This document shows, in pieces, positions 17,059-25,082 of a DNA stretch of 64,000 nucleotides. The stretch spans positions 558,001 to 622,000 of the forward strand of contig NZ_JQCR01000003.1 of the NCBI RefSeq assembly GCF_000757885.1. The letters are read 5' to 3'. The DNA is from Paenibacillus wynnii. GTDB taxonomy: Bacteria; Bacillota; Bacilli; Paenibacillales; Paenibacillaceae. Both the position numbers and the translations under genes were made by a program. Each line of letters opens with the position of its first letter. The stretch's first letter is position 1. The notes below the pieces were generated by a model. The model had not been told where the DNA came from and ran no database searches. It saw nothing but the letters and a program-made list of their open reading frames with translations.

Positions 17059-17192
17059 GGCGTACATATCCCCCTTATGAGTATAATGATTATTTTTTTA
17101 ACAAAATGTTCACGTTCTACCCCATGATAGTATGTTTCCATGGGTTGTGCAAGACTGGATGGACGTGTGTAATACACAGTTTTTCATGTTTC

Positions 17193-17201
17193 TGCTACAA
17201 T
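17193..17201 (+). promoter_or_regulatory. Probable extended -10 promoter of the M20 peptidase gene
   Basis: TGCTACAAT at 17193-17201 matches the extended -10 form TGNTATAAT with one mismatch. No good -35 box is visible. The element overlaps the first ATG of the open frame (17200), which argues that translation starts further down at 17296. Confidence 0.45.
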
Positions 17202-17295
17202 GAAAGGCATATTATTGATTTTTGCGGGTATAGAGAGAAAAGGACGGCTTCCGATATTTATCGGGGCGACTTTTAGGGAAGGGAATGGAGAAGAT

Positions 17296-18468
17296 ATGGA
17301 GCAGGTGCCAGTTGAACAGCTGCTGCCGGATATGGTGAAATGGCGCCGTCATTTGCATCGTCATCCGGAGTTGTCTTATCAGGAACGGGAAACCTCTGCA
17401 TTTGTGGAGGACAAGCTGATAAGCTTCGGAATTGAGGTTAAGAAAAGCACATCAGGCTACGGGCTCGTTGGAATTATAAAGGGTAAGAAGGCAGGAAAGA
17501 CTGTTGTGCTCCGCGCCGATATGGATGCGCTCCCGATCAAGGAAGAGAATGAGTGTCCTTACACTTCGTTAAATGAGGGCGTCATGCATGCATGCGGACA
17601 TGATGGACATACTGCTATGCTTCTTGGAGCGGCATCCTACTACAGCAGTCGCCAAGACGAGCTTGAGGGAGAACTCCGCTTTCTGTTCCAACCTGCGGAG
17701 GAAGTCTGTCCCGGAGGAGCTCTGGGTATGATTGCTGAGGGAGTCCTGACTGGTGCGGATGCAGTTTATGGTCTGCATCTATGGACACCGCTTCCTATAG
17801 GTACTGTAGCCAGCGCAGCGGGTCCTCTAATGGCCTCAGCAGATGAGTTCTTCATAGATATTATCGGAAAAGGTGGACACGGAGGAATCCCTCATCTTGC
17901 GATTGACAGCATTGTGGCCGGAGCCGCACTGGTGACACAGCTTCAGAGCATTGTAAGCCGCTCGGTAAATCCGTTGCGTCCTGCGGTTCTCAGTGTGGGC
18001 ACGATACAAGGAGGCTTCGCCCAGAATGTTGTTGCGGAGAAATGTCGGATTACGGGTACGGTTCGCGCTTTTGATGAGGAGACGAGGTATGTGATTCGGC
18101 GCCGAATTGAAGAGATGGCTTCAGCGGTTGCAGGTGCATACGGTGCTGAGGCGAAAGTGGATTATTTGATGGGATATCCACCGTTGGTCAACGATGAGAC
18201 CGAAACCGAGCGTTTCTTCAGAGAAGCGCCACGGGCATTAGGTGAATCTGTAGAGGTTATCACGATGGAGAAGTTGATGCCTGCGGAGGATTTCTCTTAT
18301 TATGTTAAGGAAATTCCAGGCTGTTTTATCTTCGTTGGAGCGGGAAATCCCGATAAGGACGCTGTTTACCCTCATCATCACAGCCGATTTAACTTCGATG
18401 AAGATGCCTTGCTTCATGGAGTGAAGCTGCTCATTGCTATGGCGGATTCGCAACTGAACGAGGAGTAA
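17296..18468 (+). CDS. M20-family amidohydrolase (N-acyl amino acid/hippurate hydrolase type)
   Basis: This 390-residue cytosolic metallohydrolase is of the M20D group. It starts with WRRHLHRHPELSYQE, typical of amidohydrolases that deacylate N-acyl amino acids. Metal ligands are visible in MHACGHDGH (residues 97-105) and the Glu pair at 135-136 in FQPAEEVCPGGA. The dimerisation domain runs from about 180 to 290, and the C-terminal ligand His is in PHHHSRF. The substrate cannot be told from sequence. GGAGAAG precedes ATG 17296; the 32 codons upstream in frame overlap a promoter element and are not counted. Confidence 0.9.
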   Translation: MEQVPVEQLLPDMVKWRRHLHRHPELSYQERETSAFVEDKLISFGIEVKKSTSGYGLVGIIKGKKAGKTVVLRADMDALPIKEENECPYTSLNEGVMHACGHDGHTAMLLGAASYYSSRQDELEGELRFLFQPAEEVCPGGALGMIAEGVLTGADAVYGLHLWTPLPIGTVASAAGPLMASADEFFIDIIGKGGHGGIPHLAIDSIVAGAALVTQLQSIVSRSVNPLRPAVLSVGTIQGGFAQNVVAEKCRITGTVRAFDEETRYVIRRRIEEMASAVAGAYGAEAKVDYLMGYPPLVNDETETERFFREAPRALGESVEVITMEKLMPAEDFSYYVKEIPGCFIFVGAGNPDKDAVYPHHHSRFNFDEDALLHGVKLLIAMADSQLNEE

Positions 18469-18538
18469 GTCGAATAATTCTCGTAATTACGGAGAACCTA
18501 CTCTCATGTTTCGCCATAACAAGAGGAGGGTTCTAACC

Positions 18539-18970
18539 TTGAGAACTGTAAAAGAAGCTATGACTAGGAATCCTATTACCGTGACCCCTCAGGATAATAT
18601 TTTTGAGGTAGCCGTTATTATGAGAGATAATGACACCGGGTTTGTTCCGGTAGTGGACAGCACGGACAGCAAAACTTTGATTGGGGTAATTACAGACCGT
18701 GACTTAGTCCTTCGGGGATATGCGGAGAAGCATTCAGGATCCAGTTCCGTTGAACAAGTAATGAGTACGAGTATCCGCACAGCTTCAGAAGATACATCCG
18801 TGGATGAAGCGGTTGAACTGATGGCATCCCAACAAATTCGCCGGTTGCCCATAGTTCAAGACGGTAAATTGATCGGTGTTGTGTCTATTGGCGATTTGGC
18901 AGTGCGCCACAACTATGTGGATGAAGCTGGCCGAGCCCTGAGCGAAATCTCAGAACAACATTTACATTAG
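18539..18970 (+). CDS. Tandem CBS-domain protein
   Basis: This 143-residue protein consists of two CBS domains (about 8-62 and 75-128) with the usual VTDRDLVLRG-type and VSIGDLAV-type ends. Such pairs bind adenosine nucleotides and sense energy state; the partner is not known. Start is TTG 18539, eight bases after GAGGAGGG (18523-18530); an in-frame ATG at 18506 lies upstream of that site and is less likely. In B. subtilis a CBS protein (YlbB) lies near ylbF-ylbG, so this may be its counterpart. That is inference from position. Confidence 0.9.
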   Translation: MRTVKEAMTRNPITVTPQDNIFEVAVIMRDNDTGFVPVVDSTDSKTLIGVITDRDLVLRGYAEKHSGSSSVEQVMSTSIRTASEDTSVDEAVELMASQQIRRLPIVQDGKLIGVVSIGDLAVRHNYVDEAGRALSEISEQHLH

Positions 18971-18985
18971 GATAAGTTAACAATG

Positions 18986-19019
18986 GAAAGCTCATGTCCG
19001 TAACCGGAATGGGCTTTTT
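18986..19019 (+). terminator. Probable terminator of the CBS-protein gene
   Basis: GAAAGCTCATGTCCG pairs imperfectly with CGGAATGGGCTTTTTC (one bulge, one G-U), followed by T. It covers the upstream part of the open helicase frame and supports the later helicase start. Confidence 0.55.
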
Positions 19020-19053
19020 CAGCTATTCGGGTGACCGAAAGGAGGATGGTTGT

Positions 19054-20730
19054 GTGGAAGGAAGAGGAGCATGCGTTGTTCGAAGGGATCGATTCATACT
19101 TTTAGAATGTCTACATACGGAGTTCGAGGCTGCAAGAGTAAAACTTTCTGCGTTTGCTGAGCTTATAAAAAGTCCGCCTTCCTATCATACCTACCGTATC
19201 AGTCACTTATCTCTCTGGAACGCGGCTTCACTAGGATTAACTGAGGATGAGATTGTGAATGATCTTAGGACCTTATCACGCTATGAGGTACCCGCAGGAC
19301 TTGAGGAAGAGATTCGTCTGATTATGTCCAGATACGGTTGCTTGACCCTTCATTCGAATGCTGAAGATTCGGGCCAAATGATCCTACGAAGCGATGAAGG
19401 GGGCTTGTTGGATGAACTGGTTCAGCAAATCACACTACAAGCCCTTGGGCTCCGGAGAGTCGGTTCACGTGAAATGACCTGTTCCACATTAAGACGCGGT
19501 CAATTGAAGCAAGAGCTGACAGCACTGGGTTATCCTATATTGGATTATGCAGGCTATCATGAAGGTCAATCCTTGAGTGTTTCATGGAAAAAAAGCAGCT
19601 TTGAATTAAGAGAGTATCAGAAGGACGCTGTGGAGCATTTTCAGGGGATAGCTGGCAGTGGAGGCAGTGGTGTAATTGTACTTCCGTGTGGAGCAGGCAA
19701 AACGGTGGTGGGGATGGCGGTTCTGAAAGCCCTGCAGTGTGAAACGCTTATTCTTACCTCCAACACAACCTCTGTGAGGCAATGGATAAATGAACTTGAA
19801 CAACGAACAAACCTTTCAGGAGACGAAATTGGTGAATATACAGGTGACAAGAGGCAGGTTCGGCCCGTAACTGTGGCTACTTATCAAATTTTGACGCATC
19901 GACATACTAAGGGCGGAGAGTTCCACCATATGAGTCTCTTTGATGAACGTAATTGGGGCCTCATTATTTATGATGAGGTTCATTTGCTGCCGGCTCCCGT
20001 ATTTCGTGCAACGGCGGATATTCAAGCCACACGGCGTCTAGGACTTACCGCTACGCTTGTACGGGAAGACGGACGGGAGGGAGATGTATTTTCTCTAATA
20101 GGACCCAAACGTTATGATCTGCCTTGGAGGGTACTGGAAAAGGAAGGGTGGATTGCCGAGGTGGAGTGTGTGGAGATGATTGTGCCGATGAAAAACCTCC
20201 TTAAGCATGAATATATGTATGCATCCCCCAGAGAAAAATTTCGGCTAGCTGCCACTAATCCGGTTAAAGTGGAAGTTGTGGAGAAGCTGCTCAACAGGCA
20301 TGAAAAAGCCTCTATATTGATTATCGGTCAATATATTCAGCAGCTCGTTCACATGGCGGAAGAGTTAGGAGCCCCTCTAATTACAGGCAAAACACCGCAA
20401 GCGGAGAGAATGGAGTTGTATACTGCATTTAACGAAGGGAAGCTGCCTGTGCTGGTGGTATCAAAAGTAGCCAATTTTGCCGTGAATCTACCGGATGCCA
20501 GTGTTGCGATAGAGATATCGGGTGCTTTCGGCTCACGTCAGGAGGAAGCTCAACGTCTTGGCCGCATTTTAAGGCCGAAGTCAGGTGAAAATAAAGCTTA
20601 CTTCTATACTCTGGTGTCAGAGGCAAGCAGAGAGCAGGATTTTTCGCTGCGTCGTCGGATGTTTCTGACAGAACAAGGGTACCAATATGAGGTGAAATAC
20701 GCTGAATTGAATGGAGTGGATAGTCATTGA
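19054..20730 (+). CDS. XPB-type superfamily 2 DNA helicase
   Basis: This 558-residue helicase has an N-terminal region of about 185 residues. RecA-like domain 1 has Walker A PCGAGKT and DEVH in IIYDEVHLLPAP. After LGLTATLVREDGRE comes the RED motif typical of XPB. Domain 2 carries SRQEEAQRLGRILRPK (motif VI) and ends with the LTEQGYQYEVKY segment common to XPB proteins. In eukaryotes XPB opens DNA in TFIIH; archaeal and some bacterial forms exist without a settled role. Start GTG 19054 is eight bases after AAAGGAGG (19038-19045); the frame back to 18994 overlaps a terminator. The partner gene starts inside its stop codon. Confidence 0.92.
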   Translation: MEGRGACVVRRDRFILLECLHTEFEAARVKLSAFAELIKSPPSYHTYRISHLSLWNAASLGLTEDEIVNDLRTLSRYEVPAGLEEEIRLIMSRYGCLTLHSNAEDSGQMILRSDEGGLLDELVQQITLQALGLRRVGSREMTCSTLRRGQLKQELTALGYPILDYAGYHEGQSLSVSWKKSSFELREYQKDAVEHFQGIAGSGGSGVIVLPCGAGKTVVGMAVLKALQCETLILTSNTTSVRQWINELEQRTNLSGDEIGEYTGDKRQVRPVTVATYQILTHRHTKGGEFHHMSLFDERNWGLIIYDEVHLLPAPVFRATADIQATRRLGLTATLVREDGREGDVFSLIGPKRYDLPWRVLEKEGWIAEVECVEMIVPMKNLLKHEYMYASPREKFRLAATNPVKVEVVEKLLNRHEKASILIIGQYIQQLVHMAEELGAPLITGKTPQAERMELYTAFNEGKLPVLVVSKVANFAVNLPDASVAIEISGAFGSRQEEAQRLGRILRPKSGENKAYFYTLVSEASREQDFSLRRRMFLTEQGYQYEVKYAELNGVDSH

Positions 20731-22658
20731 TTCAATTAACAGCCCATGCGCAGGCTCTGCTGAAGAAATTACATGCAGCTTATGCAGGTCAGCCCTTTGA
20801 AGAAGGGAAAGAGGAACAATTCAGGCCCTTAGATCTGTGTCGTGCTGAGCAAAGACTTGCCTTGTCGGAGCTTCGTCAAGCAGGATTCCTTGCTGCTTTA
20901 CTAAAAATGTGGGGGGAGAAGCTGTATTATATCCCTGAAGAACATCTCTCCACAATTCAAAGCCTTTTCTTTCCCTATGCCCCTTATTTTGAAGACAGCA
21001 GTGAGGTTCATATATATATGGAAGAGGGTATAGGACTGGCAAATGAGCTGTTCCAAGCCTTGTTGTTCGTGGAGCGGGAGGGGTTGCCTATTACAGGTAA
21101 GGGAAGCATTCATAAGAAAAATATAGCTAGGCTCACCTCTAAACTTACCCTTCAAGATAAGCATTTGCGAGGCCTTTCCCTAAGGTATCCATCCTCGGAT
21201 ATCTACACGCTGCCTGCGGCGGTAATGCTTGATTTGATGCTATGTCTGGGACTGATCAAGCGGGAAGAAAGCGCATATATCCTTTGTGTTGAAGTTTTGG
21301 AGAGCTGGCTTAATCTCTCGGAGTCCGTGATGTCGGATCTACTTTTTAATGTGGCAATGAAACGCTACGGGAGCTCTGATCCAGCCGCTCAGCATTTTCG
21401 GTATTTAATAGCACGCCCTGAATTTGTGGTGAGGGAGTGGTTCTCCCTGACCCATTTACTGGATTGGATGGAGTCCAGCGGTCTGGTAATGCCCATACAA
21501 CGTGCGGGTCTAGAGGCATCAAGCTTGGCTTGGCTGGAGTGCTTGGCCGGTTGTGGCTGGTGTCAGGTTGGAACTGACCGAGAGGGTGGCTTGTGCTTCC
21601 GATGGATAAGAATGAAGCCTCAATTAAGGGGTTTCACACCCAGAGCCCACCCGGTTTCAGCTTCTCCAGCTAGTTTCATCGTGCAAACAGACTTTGAGGT
21701 GCTTGTGCCCCCAGATGTTCCCTATTACGTACGCTGGTGCCTGGCCTGCTGTGCGGAGTTGCTATCTATGGATTCCATGTGGAGCTATAGATTATCTCGT
21801 GAGCAACTGGAGCTGGCTTACGATAGGAGGATGCCTCCAGACAAGGTCATTTCCTGGCTAGATGAGCATACCGTGGGCGGTCTCCCGCAAGAGGTTAGAC
21901 TCGTCCTAGAGCAATGGGGAAAGGACATCGGTCGGACATCCTTTGCCGACGTTTTACTGTTATCCTGCAGAGAGGAAGAGGATGCAGATGCGATTGCTGC
22001 ACATCCAAGGCTGCAGGGCCTGCTGTGCAGATTGGGACTGGCACATTTCAGCATACTGAGGGAACACGAGCAGTACGTGCGTAAGGAGCTTATAGCGGCA
22101 GGATTAGCCCCTCCTAATGGCGTGCAGGGCAGAGAAGCAGGGATTTTAACAGCAAGCCCCGAATGGTATTTGAAGAAGCCAGAACATCCAAGCGGTTATT
22201 CACTTCCTTCAGCAGATACTCAGCAAGGTCTGATGGCTATAAACAGTCCACTGCTCTATTTACAACCGGCGCCGCTTGAACCAGATGTACCGCCCTTGAT
22301 GGAAGAAGAAAGCATACCCTCTATGTGGTTTAAGGAGCTTCACCGCTATCACACGACCACAGCTCAGAAAATAATGGAACAAGCATTGAACTCGGGGATT
22401 AAGGTGCGTCTTTCCATTGAGGAAGAAATTCAGGAGTTCATACCCACCCGAATTAAGGGAAACCCTTGGCGAATAGCGGGTTATATCATGTCCAGCAAAG
22501 AAGGAGAGATCCTAGAGGAACGGGAGCTTCCTGCGGGCAGTTGGAATGAGATGCAGCTGATTATTCCACGTTCGATAACAATTCCCCCTTCTGTTACAGC
22601 AACTGGATATGTTATGATAAACGAGACTACCCACAAGGTAGATCAACATTACACATAG
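20727..22658 (+). CDS. Helicase-associated protein paired with XPB helicase, function unknown
   Basis: This 643-residue protein has no membrane segment. The segment near 315-330 (SFIVQTDFEVLVPPDVP) and the following Leu-rich helices resemble the helicase-associated domain next to XPB genes in actinobacteria (XPB N-terminal-like, Helicase_C_3 type). A C-terminal domain (about 545-643) looks like a separate beta-rich module and contains EEEIQEFIPTRIKGNPWRIAGY. TTG 20727 overlaps the helicase stop as TTGA, with GGAGTGG upstream, so translation is probably coupled and the two proteins may form a complex. I know no experimental function for it. Confidence 0.75.
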   Translation: MIQLTAHAQALLKKLHAAYAGQPFEEGKEEQFRPLDLCRAEQRLALSELRQAGFLAALLKMWGEKLYYIPEEHLSTIQSLFFPYAPYFEDSSEVHIYMEEGIGLANELFQALLFVEREGLPITGKGSIHKKNIARLTSKLTLQDKHLRGLSLRYPSSDIYTLPAAVMLDLMLCLGLIKREESAYILCVEVLESWLNLSESVMSDLLFNVAMKRYGSSDPAAQHFRYLIARPEFVVREWFSLTHLLDWMESSGLVMPIQRAGLEASSLAWLECLAGCGWCQVGTDREGGLCFRWIRMKPQLRGFTPRAHPVSASPASFIVQTDFEVLVPPDVPYYVRWCLACCAELLSMDSMWSYRLSREQLELAYDRRMPPDKVISWLDEHTVGGLPQEVRLVLEQWGKDIGRTSFADVLLLSCREEEDADAIAAHPRLQGLLCRLGLAHFSILREHEQYVRKELIAAGLAPPNGVQGREAGILTASPEWYLKKPEHPSGYSLPSADTQQGLMAINSPLLYLQPAPLEPDVPPLMEEESIPSMWFKELHRYHTTTAQKIMEQALNSGIKVRLSIEEEIQEFIPTRIKGNPWRIAGYIMSSKEGEILEERELPAGSWNEMQLIIPRSITIPPSVTATGYVMINETTHKVDQHYT

Positions 22659-22674
22659 AATTGAGTTGAAGTTC

Positions 22675-23115
22675 ATGAGCGTAGCGGAAATGAACACGGT
22701 CGATATGGCTGAAGTGCTGACATACGCCTATGAATTGGGCGACATGATTAATCAATCCGCCGAAGTGTCGGATTACCTATACTGGAAGGGGCGGGTTGAC
22801 GCTAGCCCTGAAATCCAGGCGATGATTAAGCGGCTTCAGAGTAAGAAGGAGCTGTTCGAAGAGACTCAGAGATTCGGACATTTTCATCCGAATTATCATT
22901 CGGCCAAAGATGAGGTTTCAGCGGTTGAAGCTGAGCTGGAGCAATTCGAAGAGGTTATAAACTTCAAGACGGCTGAGAAAACACTGGATGACATTCTTTT
23001 TTCAATGTCAGAAACGATAGCCTTCTCTGTGTCGAACAGTATAAAGGTTCCTAGTAATAATCCATTGCCTAAAGGCGGCGGTTGCGGTAGCGGCGGCAGT
23101 TGCTCCTGCGGGTAA
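22675..23115 (+). CDS. ylbF: YlbF family regulator (Y-complex subunit)
   Basis: This 146-residue helical protein has the YlbF core (about 20-115: SDYLYWKGRVDASPEIQ, ELFEETQRFGHFHPNYHSA) and the C-terminal Gly/Cys tail GGGCGSGGSCSCG. The family works with YmcA and YaaT in a complex that binds iron-sulfur clusters and guides RNase Y, affecting competence, sporulation and biofilm. The Cys tail is a likely cluster ligand. Start is uncertain: TTG 22666, ATG 22675 or ATG 22690; none has a strong ribosome site and I choose 22675. It lies 16 bases after the helicase partner and upstream of ylbG. Confidence 0.88.
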   Translation: MSVAEMNTVDMAEVLTYAYELGDMINQSAEVSDYLYWKGRVDASPEIQAMIKRLQSKKELFEETQRFGHFHPNYHSAKDEVSAVEAELEQFEEVINFKTAEKTLDDILFSMSETIAFSVSNSIKVPSNNPLPKGGGCGSGGSCSCG

Positions 23116-23155
23116 GGCAGCCCGGATAAAGAGAGACAGGAAGGCGGAAGAGCTT

Positions 23156-23419
23156 ATGTTTGCAGAACGCACAGGTTATATTATTTGGGTAAGTGATATT
23201 AAAGCAGCGCGTAACCTTGAGAAATACGGAACCCTGCATTATGTTTCAAGGAAGATGCACTACGCGGTTATGTACGTGAATGCAGATCGGGCTGAAGAAG
23301 TTATGAAGAATGTCCGCAGACTTTCGTATGTAAGAAAGATTGAAAGATCTTACCGTAATGAATTGAAGACGGAATATTCCAGCAATGGACCGGACAAGTC
23401 TCGTTACTACGGACTGTAG
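23156..23419 (+). CDS. ylbG: YlbG family protein (DUF2129)
   Basis: This 87-residue cytosolic protein matches YlbG: GYIIWVSDIKAARNLEKYGTLHYVSRKMHYAVMYVNADR, followed by a short C-terminal tail. The function is unknown. The gene stays next to ylbF across Bacillales, which suggests a linked role. ATG 23156 follows GGCGGAAGAG. It is the last gene of the XPB-partner-ylbF-ylbG unit, closed by the terminator at 23437. Confidence 0.9.
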   Translation: MFAERTGYIIWVSDIKAARNLEKYGTLHYVSRKMHYAVMYVNADRAEEVMKNVRRLSYVRKIERSYRNELKTEYSSNGPDKSRYYGL

Positions 23420-23436
23420 ACCGGAACAGCATGATG

Positions 23437-23466
23437 AACAGGCGTGAATTTGACGCCTGTTTTTTT
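23437..23466 (+). terminator. Terminator of the XPB-ylbG unit
   Basis: AACAGGCGT pairs perfectly with ACGCCTGTT around GAATTTG-type loop bases, followed by T7. Confidence 0.85.
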
Positions 23467-23508
23467 GTGGGAAATACTAGACATCTTATGTTTAATTATA
23501 AGGAGCTG

Positions 23509-23549
23509 GTACATCCTTCTGATAGAGGCAAAGGCTTGTACAACCTTCT
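23509..23549 (+). repeat. Pair of 12-bp direct repeats upstream of the 23601 gene
   Basis: GTACATCCTTCT (23509-23520) and GTACAACCTTCT (23538-23549) differ at one base and are 29 bases apart start to start. They lie in the short control region in front of an unknown gene and may be an operator. Chance is possible for a repeat this short. Confidence 0.3.
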
Positions 23550-23600
23550 ACAATGCGGTAAGATGACAACAATAAGTGCATGATACGGTGGAGTGTGATA

Positions 23601-24041
23601 ATGATGCGCGATAAGGGAACAGAATTGTGGGGTAAATATGAGCCCTTCCACATCCCGCTCAATGACTACCGGGTTGCTAATATTGTGATTACAAATCATG
23701 CGAAAAGTCGATATTTGGACCGGATTAGTGATGAGGGGAGTAATGAAGGCGACATTGCACCATGGATATGGCAATCCCTAAGACAGAAACGGATACAGCC
23801 TTATTCACAACATGACCAGAATGCTTACTTGATTGATGATGACACGGTGGTTATAGCAGAGTTCACAGAGCTTGCAGGTGAGCGGAATCATTTCGGTTAC
23901 CAGCTCTATTGTATGACTATTGTCTCTTTTCTTGGCAAAATTTCTCGCACCCCTCAACTGCGGGATTTAAGGGCATATTATTCTTTGCTGCGCCAAACGC
24001 GCCGGGTGAAGATGATCAAAAAAAGACGTAAACGCAAGTAG
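23601..24041 (+). CDS. Conserved-looking protein of unknown function
   Basis: A 146-residue soluble protein I do not recognise. It starts at ATG 23601, seven bases after GGTGGAG. The middle part VITNHAKSRYLDRI followed by AYLIDDDTVVIAEFTE recalls the HA-x-x-R-x-x-x-R pattern of DUF4258/RelE-like folds, but that is a weak pattern resemblance. The C-terminus is strongly basic (RRVKMIKKRRKRK), suggesting nucleic-acid contact or simply a charged tail. It has its own upstream region and a likely terminator, so it is probably monocistronic. The reading frame and ribosome site support a real gene. Confidence 0.65.
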   Translation: MMRDKGTELWGKYEPFHIPLNDYRVANIVITNHAKSRYLDRISDEGSNEGDIAPWIWQSLRQKRIQPYSQHDQNAYLIDDDTVVIAEFTELAGERNHFGYQLYCMTIVSFLGKISRTPQLRDLRAYYSLLRQTRRVKMIKKRRKRK

Positions 24042-24057
24042 TAAAATAACAACTGCC

Positions 24058-24096
24058 AAGAAGGCATGTGGCCAATAGCTGCATGTTCTTTTTTGC
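24058..24096 (+). terminator. Probable terminator after the 23601 gene
   Basis: AAGAAGGCATG and GCATGTTCTT can pair with a bulge around a 13-base loop, followed by T6. Confidence 0.5.
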
Positions 24097-24133
24097 AGAA
24101 TAAGCTTTTTATTACAGGGGAGTGGCGAATAAT

Positions 24134-25033
24134 ATGAATTTTCATCAGCTACATATTTTTTATACCGTGTCGGAACGAGGCAGTTTTTCTTCTGCAGCTC
24201 AGGCACTACATATGACACAACCGGCTGTAACCATGCAAGTGCAGGCTCTCGAGGATTATTTCGGGACTAAGCTTTTCAATCGCTCCACCAAAAAGATCGT
24301 TCTCTCAGAGGCAGGAAGAGCATTGATGCCCTATGCACTGCGCAGTATTGAATTGTTCAAAGAAACCGATATAGCCATGTCCGCATTCACCCACATGCTT
24401 GAGGGGCGATTACAGCTCGGGGCAAGCCTGACTATAGGTGAATATGTACTTCCACGGCTCTTGGGCCCATTCGGAAAAACATATCCGCATATATCCATTA
24501 TGATGAAAGTGATGAACACCACTCAGATTATGGATGAAATTACGAGACACCAGTTGAATTTCGGCTTAATTGAGGCTCCGGTTACCCATCCTGATATGGT
24601 TATCGAACCTGTAATGGGAGATGAATTGAAGCTGATTGTGCCTGCTGATCACCCGCTTGCGGAGCGGAATGAGGTAACTCTTGAGGAAGCCTTGAAGTAT
24701 AAGTTCGTGCTGAGGGAGCAGGGGTCGGGTACGCGCCGGGTCATGGAGGAAGAAATACTGGCCAAAGGACTAAATCCGAGCGATATGCAAATTGTTATGG
24801 AATTAGGCAGTACAGGAGCCGTTAAATCTGCGGTGGAGGCAGGCCTGGGCATTACCATGATTTCTACTTCATCGGTGAAGCATGAGGTGACGTTGGGGCT
24901 TTTGAAAATCTTGAATATCTCCGACGCCTCCTTCAAAAGGCAGTTTTATGCCATACATCTGAAGTCTACACTTCTGCCGATTTCGGCGGTCACTTTTCTG
25001 ACTTTTTTACGGCAACATGCATTAGAGGGGTGA
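24134..25033 (+). CDS. LysR-family transcriptional regulator
   Basis: This 299-residue LysR protein has an N-terminal winged helix (residues 2-60: FHQLHIFYTVSERGSFSSAAQ and MTQPAVTMQVQALEDYFG) and a two-lobed effector domain (about 90-295). The effector-domain sequence and the REQGSGTRR loop are like those of CysL and related sulfur/anion-sensing LysR proteins, but I cannot name the effector. GTG 24122 is in frame but overlaps the GGGGAG site, so ATG 24134 is used. LysR genes often control a neighbour; the candidates here are the unknown gene upstream and the PHP gene 49 bases downstream. Confidence 0.92.
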   Translation: MNFHQLHIFYTVSERGSFSSAAQALHMTQPAVTMQVQALEDYFGTKLFNRSTKKIVLSEAGRALMPYALRSIELFKETDIAMSAFTHMLEGRLQLGASLTIGEYVLPRLLGPFGKTYPHISIMMKVMNTTQIMDEITRHQLNFGLIEAPVTHPDMVIEPVMGDELKLIVPADHPLAERNEVTLEEALKYKFVLREQGSGTRRVMEEEILAKGLNPSDMQIVMELGSTGAVKSAVEAGLGITMISTSSVKHEVTLGLLKILNISDASFKRQFYAIHLKSTLLPISAVTFLTFLRQHALEG

Positions 25034-25082
25034 TGGTGAATGACAATTCTACTTCGTAGAGACTGGAATGGAGTGAGTTGAA

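Noticed and set aside
17083..17094. ATAATGATTATT resembling half of a Fur box upstream of yugN
   Set aside because: It matches only part of the 15-19 bp Fur consensus and lies in AT-rich sequence; no iron gene is adjacent.
18994..19053. N-terminal extension of the XPB helicase from ATG 18994
   Set aside because: The region is the terminator of the preceding gene, and the AAAGGAGG at 19038 points to GTG 19054.
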